DNA from: Pseudozyma flocculosa PF-1
Lineage: Eukaryota > Basidiomycota > Ustilaginomycetes > Ustilaginales > Ustilaginaceae
DNA length: 64,000 nucleotides
Reading direction: 5' to 3'
Assembly: GCF_000417875.1 (NCBI RefSeq)
Contig: NW_006920869.1
Span: forward strand, 675,759 to 739,758
Below the pieces are notes generated by a model, which worked only from the letters and a program-made list of their open reading frames with translations, was not told the DNA's origin and ran no database searches. Below are positions 10,499 through 20,658 of the stretch, in pieces (positions within the stretch are counted from its first letter, which is position 1; each line of letters starts with the position of its first letter). The position numbers and the translations under genes were made by a program.

Positions 10499-11443
10499 AT
10501 GGTTTCCACGTCCCGAGCCGCGTGTTCGGTCCTTGCTCTCGGGCTCTTGGCCGTCCCGATCTCGGCGAAGCCCATGGACGAGCCCCTCGACCTTTCCGCG
10601 TACACCCAGGACGTCCTGGACGCCGGCCTGGCAGCGCTCGCCTCTCACTCCGATCCCATGGTGCCTGGAGCCAGTCAAGCTTCCCATTTCCAGCCAGCAT
10701 ACCTGTACCAGCCCGATGTGCAGCACTATCACCAATCGAACTCCGGCTACCCTCGGCAGTACGGCTCGTCGGAGGCCCACTACGGCCAGCATCAGCCTGG
10801 AGAGGGCTCGAGCACCATGCCCTACTTGGCATCCGACCACGAATACCACAACGCCGCGCCCATGTCCCAACACTTTCCGGTACGGAACGAGCACGAAGAC
10901 GCCATCGTCGCCAACCGCAACGCGCTCCGCTACTTTACAACCGTCGACCAGGGCACCAACAGCGTCGAAATGTACATGTATGTGCATCCGACCTGCTTCA
11001 AGACCACGTCGAAGCACGCCTCAAAGGCGACTCCTGCCGAACGCGACCTGGTCCTGTTCAAGCTGCGGCGCGATCTGACCCACTACCCGATGCGCTACGG
11101 GCACGAGTCGGAGCTAGCGCGGATTCAGTGGATCGACTCCGAGGATACACTCCTCGAGCGCGTCGATGGCACCAAGACGACCTCGCTCCGCTACGTGATG
11201 CGAGTCGATTACAAGAGACGCAACGCTCCGCGCGGGCCCCTGACGCGGTACCTCATCAACGAGTATACGATCATGTTCCGTAAGCCTCAGACGGCGTCGC
11301 AGCGCCACTTCTACGTCCTGGCCATACCTTCGAGCGAAAGGAAGGCCGTCATCGAGGTCGGAGTCGTCTACGTGCCCGAGTGGGCCGGACGCACTGGCGA
11401 TGGGTACGTTAGCATCAAGCAGATTGCTCATCCGCCGGAGTGA
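10499..11443 (+). CDS. Secreted protein of unknown function, tandem family member 3
   Basis: An intronless 314-aa protein. The ATG at 10499 starts a clear signal peptide ending ISA before KPM (about residue 23); an upstream in-frame ATG at 10445 would bury it. The mature N-terminus PLDLSAYTQDVLDAGLAAL matches member 2. A Tyr/His/Gln-rich middle follows, then the family domain from HPTCF (H163) with ERDLVLFKLRRDL, IQWIDS, LLERV, PLTRYLINEY, FRKPQT and IEVGVVYVP, ending AHPPE. A 20-bp tandem duplication straddles its stop codon. It is the most typical of the three and was the best reference for defining shared positions. Function is unknown. Confidence 0.85.
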   Translation: MVSTSRAACSVLALGLLAVPISAKPMDEPLDLSAYTQDVLDAGLAALASHSDPMVPGASQASHFQPAYLYQPDVQHYHQSNSGYPRQYGSSEAHYGQHQPGEGSSTMPYLASDHEYHNAAPMSQHFPVRNEHEDAIVANRNALRYFTTVDQGTNSVEMYMYVHPTCFKTTSKHASKATPAERDLVLFKLRRDLTHYPMRYGHESELARIQWIDSEDTLLERVDGTKTTSLRYVMRVDYKRRNAPRGPLTRYLINEYTIMFRKPQTASQRHFYVLAIPSSERKAVIEVGVVYVPEWAGRTGDGYVSIKQIAHPPE

Positions 11444-11461
11444 TTGCTCGTCCGCCGGATC
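11422..11461. repeat. 20-bp tandem duplication across a stop codon
   Basis: GATTGCTCATCCGCCGGAGT at 11422-11441 is followed directly by GATTGCTCGTCCGCCGGATC at 11442-11461, 17 of 20 positions identical. The TGA stop of secreted-protein gene 3 lies at the junction of the two copies. Confidence 0.85.
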
Positions 11462-11550
11462 GATCGTGCGGCTTATGAGCGAACCGGTAGAAGGGGCCGT
11501 CAGCCCTCGATGCCGGTCATGCGGAGACGACATCAGCTCGTCGTGCAAGC

Positions 11551-13232
11551 CTAGTCGTGATCGTCTTCCTCCGTTCCCGGACATAGCTGCTCGAGATCCC
11601 CCCGGGTTTCATAGCGACATCCGCAAAAGAGGCAATAGAGGTGCTCGTCCCGCAGCCTTGAAAGCGTCAGCTCGAGTCTCGTCTTCGCCTGTGATCGTAC
11701 ATGAAAGAACAAATGCAGACAGTCAGTATGTTGCCCGGTCAGATGCAGAGACCGAAGCCGGGATCAGGACTTACATCAAGCATGCAAAATGCCTGCGCCT
11801 CCTCTTTTCTCGCGCTCGCCTTCGCCTTGACCTCCGGCTCGACCTCTTGGCCCTCCCTCTCGAGCTCGGCCAGATCGGCTTCACCGCCGAAAGCGAACTC
11901 GAGCAGCTCGACGGCTTCCCGTGTTGCCGGATCCCTTTCGATTCTTTCTGTGAGCTGTCCTGGCGCCATGCTGACGTCGCTGCGGCCTGTAAGGATCGCC
12001 CAGAGGTTGGCGTCGAGCCAGATGGGGTTGTACAGCACGCCGTGGGCGCGGTCGAGCTCCTGCAGCGTCTTGCGGGAGCGCGAGAGGAGGCCCTCGATGT
12101 GGCGCTGTCGATGCTCGATCGAGACGCGGGAGCGGAAGTCCTCCATCTGCTGCTCGGCGGAAGGCATCGCATCCGAGGCGGCGGCGGCGGACGAAGCAGA
12201 AGCGGCGGCTGCGATGGCCGAAGAGACCGACGAGGGGGCTTGGGCTGTCGACAGCGATGCCCGCGGCACCATGCCGATGCCATGCCGTGTCCTGGCTGAC
12301 AACCAGCGGTCGTCGATACGAAGCGGCTCTGTGAGCGCCGCGCTGCTGGTTTCCGCGACCTTGATGCGCTTGCTCTGTGGCGCCGACACGTGCTGCGGTG
12401 AAGATGCAGATGCCAGACCGGTCCCGGCACCCGCGATCGAAGCGCCCATCCTCGTTGTCGAGACACCGCCAGAGAGATAGTCGTCGTCTTGTGCCTGGTC
12501 ATCCTGTGCCTTGTGCTTCGCCATTTCCTCTGCATCTTCGTCATCGCCGTCTGACATGCTATCGGCGCCTCGTCTGGCATGCAGCATATCGCCCTCCGCT
12601 CCTGCAGCTGCGTCGGCCTGGCTCTCGCCGTCCTCCTCGTCCTCGTCCTCGTCCTCGTCCTCTTCTTGCTCCTCATGCTCCTCGAGTGTGTCTTCATCCG
12701 CTGCTTGTCTCCCCAGAGCCATACCCCTCTTGTAGCCCATAGCCAGCATCATCTTCATCGCTGCGCTCCTGCCCTTGCCTGCGCTCGGAAGGCCGTCCTC
12801 GGTCATGTTTTCGAAGGGTCCGCTGCCCTCAGCATCGAGCGTCTCCCACATCCTCCGTCCATGCCTGTCGAGGGGCGGAAGTGCGTCTTCCCCTGCGCCA
12901 GCTACGATCTCGGCCTCGGCGAGCAGGTCTCTGTCCAGACCTTCCCTCCTAGCTTCCTCCTCGCGTTCCCTGAGGCTCTTGCGCGTCGAGGATGCGCTGG
13001 GCCGAGACCGATCAGAGGCGCGTGCCAGATGTTTCCTTCGCCTCTCGGAGTACGTCTCTGCGGGTGTAACGGAGGTAGAGGCTACGAGGAACTTGTCGGA
13101 CATGAAGTCGTCCTCGTCGTCGTCCTCTTGCTCGCCGCTGTCCTTGGTGGCATGTTGCTGGGATGCCGGGTCGGAAGGAGCCTGGAGGTCGTCGAGGATC
13201 GACCTCGGATCGAAGCGCGGCTTGCTCGCCAT
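11551..13232 (-). CDS. G-patch protein, GPATCH11/CCDC75-like
   Basis: The model is complement(11551..11688, 11775..13232), 531 aa, with one 86-nt GTAAGT...CAG intron in phase 0. The N-terminus has the family's DDFMSDKFL motif (about 42-49). A G-patch core (AMKMMLAMGYKRGMALG) lies at about 158-174, followed by a long acidic stretch. The C-terminus is the DUF4187 signature, with paired cysteines in LYCLFCGCRY and a final CPGTEEDDHD. That second exon is the strongest identification. The family is poorly characterised; G-patch proteins commonly activate DEAH helicases in RNA processing, so a splicing or kinetochore-linked nuclear role is family-based inference. The ATG at 13232 (MASKPRFDP) is preferred over an in-frame ATG 46 codons upstream, whose extension looks like leader sequence. 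Ala/Ser-rich linkers make it longer than animal homologues. Confidence 0.85.
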
Positions 13233-13579
13233 TGTTCCCGATGCTGGCGGCCAAAGTAAAAGCGGCGGCGACGAGCGAGGAAGAGAAGGTGGCCGGGCAA
13301 AGGTAAGGAAGGTGTCGGTGATGGTCAGAGCGGAAGGAGAGAGAGAGGGTGGCAGAAAGGAGCGACACAACCCTGTTGAGCCTCCACTTTGGTTCGCCGC
13401 GGGCAGACAGACGAGCTGGCCGAGTTCCGAGCGCGCGACTTGCCCGCCAGCAGCTTCATCCGGGCCTTCCAGCCGCCGAATGATACATATCTCTTCGACA
13501 CCTCACCGAGCATTGAACACGACTGATGCTGATTCTTCTCTCGCCGATGCGATGCTAGCTGTATTGCTACCGAAACACT
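13233..13579. other. Spacer ORC3 3' flank / GPATCH11-like promoter
   Basis: A 347-bp spacer between two minus-strand genes. It should hold the promoter of the G-patch gene next to the ORC3 stop codon. No distinct element is seen. Confidence 0.4.
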
Positions 13580-16500
13580 CTACTCGGGGATCAAGTCCCA
13601 GACTGTCTTGGTCACATGCTCGTTCTTCCTCCTGGTGCCTCGCAACAGGCCCATGCGTGCAAGCTCGTTGACCGCCAGCGCAAAGCGGGCCTGGACGTCC
13701 GCCATCGAGGCATCGGGTCGCGACGAACCGCCACCGTTGAGCCGCAGCAGCCCCGGCCGCAGCGGTGTTCGCGAGAGCGCTGCCCGCGGCGTATGCTGCG
13801 CACGCGCACCCCTCCGCTTGCTCGGAGTGTCGAGCACGTCGGAATCGTCGTCGTCCTCGGAGCCATTGCTGCCCGAATCTTCACCATCAACCTCAGCATA
13901 GGATCGTTTGCTGGGATAGCGGCCCAGCGCTGCCTGCCGCTTGCTCCGGCGTCCGGACGGCGTCGCCGCCAAGAGATCGTCGTCGAGCCCCTCGTCGTCG
14001 TCGTCGTCATCATCGTGGTCGTCGCCATCATCGTCGTCCTCATCCTCCTTGCCCTCATCCTCGCCCGTCCCACGCTGCCCACCGTCCATACTGCGTGTAG
14101 ACGGTCTGGCGCTGATGCTTCCGTTGCTCTGGTCTCCTGCTCCGCGCGGTCGAGTTGCCTGCGAGGCGTCCGACGGATCGACGCTTTGTTGGAATGCCTC
14201 GAACCAATCGGCGAGGCTGACGTTCTTGCCGCAGTCGCGGTACAGCTGGTAGGCCAGGCAGATGTCGGGCAGAGCGTCTTCAGCCTGCTGCGTGCCAGAT
14301 GCTGCGTCGGACATTGGGTCGTCGAGGCTACCGAGGACCTCGAGGAAGGCACGAGGATCGCCAAGGGGCTGCAAGAGGCCGGCTCTGGGGCAGGCGTCGA
14401 GCATGGCCGCGGCGGAGTCGAATGAGTCGTGCCACCAAGTGTCTTTGATCAGCGCCACAACGCCCTCGGTGGTGGCACAGCCGTCGGTGAGCGCATCCCA
14501 GTTGAGGAAGGTCTGGACCTGGCTCGCTATCCAGTCAGTGACTTGGCGTTTGAGGCTGACGACCTTTTCCTCGGCCTCGAGGCGCTTCTGCACGCGCAGA
14601 ATCCGATCCTGGTTCCTCTTCTCCCGTTCGAGAGCTTCGTCGGAATCAAGAGTGGCAGCGTCGAGGCCGGTCGCACCTCGGATCGCCGAGTCCTGGTTTC
14701 CCAGCTGATCGAAGCTCCGGCCAATGAGGTCCCCGCCGGCGTCGAGGATCAGCTGCGCCAGATTCTGCTGGAAGGTGCGCAGCGAAGCGAGAAAGTCCTG
14801 CATCTCTTCGAGCGCCAGGGAGTGGAAAGAAGCCTCAACAGAGGCTTGGCTGGACTCGATCTGGACTGACGGCCCGGCTTCGTAGCTCGCTTCGAGTGCT
14901 GCCACCTCGACCTCGGTGAAGAGCACAAAGTCGTCGAGGAATGTCTCGAACTCGCGGATCTGGAGTCGCCTGGCAGCGGTGCACAGTTTGCCCAGTCCAT
15001 GCGACAGCGACAGCGAGTTGGGCAGGGGTCGGTTGTCGCTGTCCACGGCGCCCGAAGACGCCTGCAGGCACTGCGAGACGACCAGCGTCAACATTGAGGA
15101 CGTCATCTCGGCCTCGCGCTGTTGCAGGAAGGCGTCGGATGCCGCAGCAGCCCGGAGCGCCGAGCCAGCGCTGTCGAGCTTGTGGAGAGTCTGAAAGCCG
15201 TGGGCCAGGAACTTGATCATGACTTCCTGTCGGAACGCCAGGACGTCGCGGATCATCTTGAGATCGGCGACCTGCTGCAGCACAAACGCATCGTCGGAAA
15301 GCATCCGCCGAACCTTGGACTTGGGACCGATCCCGAGCTCACCCTGAGCGCCTGCCCTGGCCAGCCACACGACCTCGGCGTCGTCAGCTTCGAGGAGGGC
15401 CAGCCGAAGCCTGGCGACGAGCTCCGTCGTCCAGCAGTCGGGGTTCAGCAGTGCTTCGCCACCAACGGAGAGGGAGGCGAAGGCCGACAGTGGGTTGCTG
15501 GTGAAGTGGTCGAACGTGGCGAATCGAACCGCATCGAGAACCGAGTCGAGGTCGGCGTCCTTTTCCCAGTACGACTGTCGGATGTACTCAAACGTCTTGC
15601 GGCCGATGGAGACGGGGAGGTGGCGGGAGGTGAGGAAGCCGTTGACCAGTTGCATCCACACGCCTTCCTTGTTTGGCAGGGCGAAGCGGGAAAAGTCCAT
15701 ACCCTGCAGCGTCGCCCTCGGGATGTAGGTGGTCCAAGGCGCCGGCGCGGCGGCGACCGACACGCCTCGGCGGCCCGCGCTCGGGGCAGCGCCAGTGGGG
15801 GAGCTGATGCCCAGGATCAGGACCAGCGTCGAGCCCGTGGCAGATGGGTCCGCCAGGCTCCCGTCTAGGTCCGTCGAAAAGGCCTGGAGCGATAGCAGCA
15901 GGTCGGAGAGCACCGCCGGCTCAACCGCTTCGATCGAGGGTAGATGCAGGACCAGATTGGGCCGCCGCATCGCTCCCATCTGGTCGGCCGGCTGCGTGCC
16001 GAAGCGCTTCATGTACCACGTCTTGAGGATCCGTAGATCAGCATCGGATCTTCCGCTTGCCGCGACAGCCTCGATCAGCGCCAGCTGCTCTTCGCCGGCC
16101 GATCCCTCGACGGCAAGCGTCTGCCCCTGCGCTTCACAGATCGACACCCCCTGCGTGATGAACCGAGCCACCAGAAGCCGGATCGCCGTTCCGAGCGACA
16201 GACATTCGCTCTGATCCAGAGTGACTGTGATGATGGGCGTGGATGCCTGGTCGGACGCGGCAAACGTTGAGATGTGCGACACCAGCCGGCGGGACAGAGA
16301 CGAGAAGCTCGGCGTCGATGCAGCTGTCGCGGCATGCCAGGTCGATCGGCTGTCAGCTTCTTGCCACCGTCGGCCGATCAGCGGGGGGCCTCGGAACGCT
16401 ACAACTCACATATCAAAAAGGCCGTTCGGAGCGCAGAAGGACCGGCCTCAGCTTCTGTACAGCCATCGAAGCCAGGGATGTACAGGTCGTCGCCTGCCGC

Positions 16501-16898
16501 TCCGTCCCGACCGGCCTCTGCGTTGCTTCCGTGGACGAGGAAGGCCTCGAGGTCGGAGAAGAGAGGCGCATAGATCTTCTCGATGCATCGCTGCAAGCCG
16601 GTAAGGGGGTCGACAAGGCGTCATCGTCGTCAGGAGCTTCTCACTTCACGCGAAATCGGGAGCATGACGCGGCGCTCACCTCAAAGAGCCAATCCAGCGA
16701 ACGGATTGATCGGAGGTAGCCATGATATCTCAGCCTAGAGGCGATCGGGCCACGCTCGTGCTCCTCGAGCACGGGGAACGGAGAGCTGTCGGCGGCCTTC
16801 GCAGCATCCTTTCTTGCCCTCTTGCGCGGAGGCTTCCATGGTACGGTGTAGCAGGCGGTCGAGAGCGAGTCGAGCCGGTCGCTGGTAAGGTAGACCAT
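13580..16898 (-). CDS. ORC3: Origin recognition complex subunit 3
   Basis: An ORC subunit that, with Orc1, 2, 4, 5 and 6, marks replication origins and helps load MCM. The model is complement(13580..16323, 16410..16590, 16680..16898), 1047 aa, with introns of 89 and 86 nt (GTGAGC...CAG, GTGAGT...CAG). The ORC3 call rests mainly on the C-terminal winged-helix region: DICLAYQLYRDCGKNVSLAD, then ARFALAVNELARMGLL and KNEHVTKTVW at the end. The N-terminal part matches the Orc3 start region (RCIEKIYAPLFSDLEAF). A highly acidic Asp/Glu linker with serine-rich flanks interrupts the C-terminal part, making the protein longer than the usual 600-750 aa. Exon 1 contains a basic PPRKRARKDAAK stretch that could be a nuclear signal. 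It is divergent from PIS1 across a 1.2-kb spacer. Confidence 0.88.
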
Positions 16899-17473
16899 CG
16901 TCGCAGCGGCCGTCTACCCGAGTGTCGGCGCCCCCCCGGTCTCGGGTCTACAAGCTCGAAGGGGACGAGCGGCAAGCCCGGGAATGGAGTACGATCGGCC
17001 TGCAAGCCGAGCGAGCGGCGCAGGAGGCTGGCGATGGACCGGATGGAGGATGCGGAACTTGGCCGGGTGCGGATGTTGGCGTGGGTGTTGGTGTTGGCTG
17101 CGAAGGGGAGAGTGAGTGTGACAAAAGCGCACGCACCCGCACCGACCACGCGTCAGGCAGGCAGGTCGCCCACAGGCGGTCAAACCGCCTGCTGCACACG
17201 GCCGTGCCGTGCCGCGGGTCAACGGCTTGGCGGAGGGAGGACGAAGGCTGGTCTCGTCGGAGCAGCGTACGTGTCTCTGATTGCCTGCCTGCCTGTCGGC
17301 TCCTCGACAGAAGGTGTACGGGGACCGGGAGCGACGACGGCAAATCCGTCGGCTCCAGCTGTCCGGCGAGCACCAGCTGGCTTGCTCGCTCGTCGTGCGC
17401 CTGCCCCAACGCAACGTCACCCGCGCGACGTCTTCCTCATGCGGAGTGTCGCGCGGCCAGTCTTCGGCGGTGT

Positions 17474-17545
<72 letters not shown>

Positions 17546-18135
17546 CCCAAGCGGCGACGCAGACTGCTTGCTTCTGGCGTGCCCGCGCCGGCGACGTCGC
17601 TGCGGTCGGAAGCGAGCGAGGCAGCACGAAGCAAGCAAGCAAGCAAAGGGCCGGTGCCAGGCCAGGCCAGGCCAGGCCAAGCTAGCTTGGCCGCGGATGT
17701 GATGCGTCGCTTCCGCATCTGACCTCCGCCCGACCCGTTTTGCTTGCTTGGGGGCGTCGGGGTTTTGGGTCCCAGAGAGATCCTTCGCTTTCCTGCTGAG
17801 AGCCGCGCCGCGCCTCCGTTTCACACGTCCACGGCACCGCACCGCACCGCATCCCACGCTGCTGCTGCCTACTCTACCTCCGTCACCGTCATCGCCCTCG
17901 CCACCACCTTCTCGACCACCACCCACAACTTCCGATCCGCCTTCCTCGCGACCTTCGCAATTCGCCGTCGCCGGTACCGCCAATCTCCATCCGCGGCCTC
18001 GGTCCAGATCGTCCGGCTCCCCCGTGTCGCGCGCATCCTCGGACAAGCGCAACCCATCCGGTCCTCCATCCGTCTCCAGCAGTCGCTGACCGAGGCTACT
18101 CCCACTCCTCTCGGGGTCAAGCTCGCACTATCGGC
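16899..18135. promoter_or_regulatory. Divergent spacer ORC3/PIS1 with microsatellite
   Basis: A 1.24-kb gene-free spacer between divergent start codons. It contains the (GGCA)n microsatellite at 17475-17547, a GCAAGCAAGCAAGCAAAG run near 17631-17648 and a GGCCAGGCCAGGCCAGGCC run near 17658-17680. Open frames on both strands here are low-complexity translations of these repeats. The PIS1 leader lies in the pyrimidine-rich right end. Confidence 0.55.
17475..17547. repeat. (GGCA)n tetranucleotide microsatellite
   Basis: About 18 uninterrupted copies of GGCA over 73 bp, between ORC3 and PIS1. It is the longest perfect simple repeat in the window. Confidence 0.95.
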
Positions 18136-19261
18136 ATGCCACGATCAACACGGAACTCGCGCGCGGCAGAGGCGGCGGTGGTCGAGCCGGCAGCTCCGTC
18201 CGAAGGCGGCAGCATCGCCTCCCGGGAACGCTCCGGGACACCCATCGACCACACGCAAGAGCTCATGAGGAGAGCGCAAGAGGCCGACGAGAACGTCTTT
18301 CTCTTTGTGCCCAACCTGATCGGCTATGCCCGCGTCGTCCTCGCCGCCCTCTCGCTCTACTACATGAAGGGGAACCCCAAAGTGTGCACCCTCCTCTACG
18401 GAGTGTCGTGCCTGCTCGACGCCTTTGACGGCATGGCGGCGAGGGCGCTGGGCCAGAGCACCAAGTTCGGCGCCGTCCTGGACATGGTCACCGATCGCTG
18501 CACCACCGCGTGCCTCCTCTGCTTCCTCACCGCCGCCTACCCTCGCTGCGCCGTCATCTTCCAGGGCCTCATCACCCTCGACTTCAGCAGCCACTACATC
18601 CACATGTACAGGTGAGGACCGCGGCGTTGCTCTTTCTTCCGGCTGACGACGGGCTGCCGACCTAGCCGAGATGTACTCACCAACCGACGCTTGTCTTTGC
18701 TGCCGCTCCCTTTGCCACGCCGCACGCAGCTCGCTGCTGACCGGCTCGGCCTCTCACAAGATCGTCACCTCGGACGTGTCCAAGATCCTGTGGTACTATT
18801 ACAACGACAGCGTGAGTCTGCGATGGCGTCCGGTCCGTTCTTTTTGATGCGGCGGTGTGCCTGAGGCGTATCCGTGAACTGACCGACCGGTCCGCCCGCT
18901 TTTGCCGTGCTTCCCGCTCTTGCTGCCGCGCTTCCCACAGCGCACGCTGTTCATGTTCTGCGCGGGCAACGAGCTCTTCTTCGTCTGCCTGTACCTCATG
19001 GACTTCTACAAGCGGCCTCTGGGTCTCGAGATTGAGCCGCTCCTCTTTCTCGTTCCCAGCAGCCTCAAGGGGACGTGGCTGCTCCAGTTCATCATCAACG
19101 AGACTCCCAAGCTGAGCTGGCCTCAGATCGTGGGGGCCATCACTTTCCCGATCTGCGCCGCCAAGCAGGTCATCAACTGCGTCCAGTTCTGGAAGGCCGC
19201 AAAGGTCCTCGTTGGTAAGGACCTCGAGGAGCGGGCAAAGAGCCGCGAGAAGGCGGCCTGA
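18136..19261 (+). CDS. PIS1: CDP-diacylglycerol-inositol 3-phosphatidyltransferase (PI synthase)
   Basis: Makes phosphatidylinositol from CDP-diacylglycerol and myo-inositol in the ER membrane. The model is join(18136..18611, 18730..18811, 18941..19261), 292 aa, with introns of 118 and 129 nt. The CDP-alcohol phosphotransferase signature is complete (D-G-x2-A-R-x8-G-x3-D-x3-D) within residues 95-121, from DAFDGMAARALG to VLDMVTDR. Several hydrophobic segments fit the usual membrane topology. Motifs shared with fungal PI synthases include NLIGYARV, DFSSHYIHMY and SSLLTGSASHK. The N-terminal 50 residues are a hydrophilic extension before the first membrane helix. The C-terminus is charged. The spacing of catalytic Asp residues is that of PI synthases, not of choline/ethanolamine enzymes. 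Confidence 0.93.
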
Positions 19262-19718
19262 GGCGGTTGCGCACCGGCCACGCTCGTCTACCTCGATCCG
19301 CAGGCCATCCGCATCCGCATCGCACCCATCCCAGTCGGATTCCTCCGAGCCTATTACGGCTTCCGTGGTGGAACTCCTCGAAGCCCACACCTCTGCCCCC
19401 CGCGCTCTGTACAGTAAGCCACTCTTAGGCGTTTCGCGGCCGGGCTTTCTTGCCCATTCACCTCTCCTACCTAGCTAGTACAACAACCAAGTGCCACCAT
19501 TGCATCCTTTCCACGCGATGTTGCCCATTCGGCGGCGATTCGGGCTGTAGCGTGTTCGACGGGATGCTGCCCGCCGCCTGTGCGTCAGCCCCGGATATGA
19601 GCCGACCTGTGGACCGTGACCCCGAGGCCGCAGCGTCGAAGCGCACAAGCCCCTGCAGCCTTGCTCTTTGGTTGACTCACCACTACTACATCCAACGTAC
19701 TCTCTCGACACCGTTACC
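19262..19718. other. Spacer PIS1 3' flank / zinc-cluster gene A leader
   Basis: A 457-bp spacer. Its right end contains the first copy of a 51-bp tandem duplication that runs into the next gene. No other feature is seen. Confidence 0.4.
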
Positions 19719-19798
19719 ATGTCGCAGCCCCTCGATGACCTCGAATTGTACTCTCTCGACACCGTTACCATGTCGCAGCCCCTCGATGACCTCGATTT
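19697..19798. repeat. 51-bp tandem duplication including a start codon
   Basis: A 51-bp unit beginning GTACTCTCTCGACACCGTTA at 19697 is repeated directly from 19748, identical except for its last few bases. Each copy contains TTACCATGTCGCAG, so the start codon, its context and the first eight codons are duplicated in frame. Confidence 0.93.
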
Positions 19799-20534
19799 CC
19801 CCCCCGACGATCCTCTCGATTTCCCCGATTCCATTGTCGGCGGGTCTGATGTCGAGGTCAAGCTCGAGTCTCGACAGGACCGATCCTCGCCGCTCGCGGA
19901 TCCCTTCGAGTTCCTCGACGTCCGCTGCGACCGCTGCCTGCGGGACAGCATCACGCGCTGTGGGGTCGACCGCAGCAAGCGGCCAAAGGGCGTCATCTGC
20001 GACTCATGCTTTGCCAGTTCGTCGAGCTGCCGGGTCCGCGGTCAGCTCGTGTCCAAGCTGAGCCAACGGACAAAGGCGCCGCCCCTGCCTCCGCGGCCGA
20101 TGCCGAGTCGAGCGGCAAAGTCGGCGGCCGACAGCGGCGTGCTGGAGTCTCTCGCCCGGGAGATGACTCCGTTCCCGCTCGAGGAGTTCCGCCGCTCGAT
20201 GGCCGGGCCCCACTCGTCAGACATTGACGACGACGACGACGACGACGACGACGATGCAAAAGATGTGAAAGGTGGTGTTAGCGACGGGGCCAAGAGGGCA
20301 GGCGCCTCGACCGCGCGCCCCTCGCCGACCCGAAGGCATCTCGAATCGCTTTTGCAGGACCTACACCGGACCATAAAGGCCGCCAAGAAGGTCTCCGTCA
20401 ACGCCGACGCCTCGAAATCCGACAAGCGCAAGGCGTATGGCCGAGCCCTCGTCGACATCGAGGCGCGGTGCCGCAAAGAGGCGGCCCGCTTCGGGATCAA
20501 GATAGGGCGCGAGCGGAAGTCAAAACAGCCCTAA
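19719..20534 (+). CDS. Six-cysteine zinc-cluster-like protein A
   Basis: An intronless 271-aa protein of unknown function. The start at 19719 is the ATG in the first copy of the 51-bp duplication; the second copy supplies another in-frame ATG at 19770, so MSQPLDDL appears twice. Cysteines 70, 73, 81, 94, 97 and 104 follow C-X2-C-X7-C-X12-C-X2-C-X6-C, the spacing of fungal Zn2Cys6 clusters, with basic residues in the 12-residue loop. A run of ten aspartates follows at about 169-178. The C-terminal 60 residues (LESLLQDLHRTIKAAKK ... DIEARCRKEAARFGIKI) form a predicted helical block shared with genes at 60.6 and 61.9 kb. There is no fungal transcription-factor middle homology region. Nuclear DNA binding is a reasonable but unproven inference. 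Confidence 0.8.
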   Translation: MSQPLDDLELYSLDTVTMSQPLDDLDFPPDDPLDFPDSIVGGSDVEVKLESRQDRSSPLADPFEFLDVRCDRCLRDSITRCGVDRSKRPKGVICDSCFASSSSCRVRGQLVSKLSQRTKAPPLPPRPMPSRAAKSAADSGVLESLAREMTPFPLEEFRRSMAGPHSSDIDDDDDDDDDDAKDVKGGVSDGAKRAGASTARPSPTRRHLESLLQDLHRTIKAAKKVSVNADASKSDKRKAYGRALVDIEARCRKEAARFGIKIGRERKSKQP

Positions 20535-20658
20535 GACCTTGTCACAAACAGAGTGAGTCCTCAGCAACCCATCGCCAGCGGTGCTTACTCCTCTCCATGG
20601 GAAGATCTGCTTAGGCTATTGTACAACGACTTCTGATCCGAGCCAGTCCTCCCACTAA

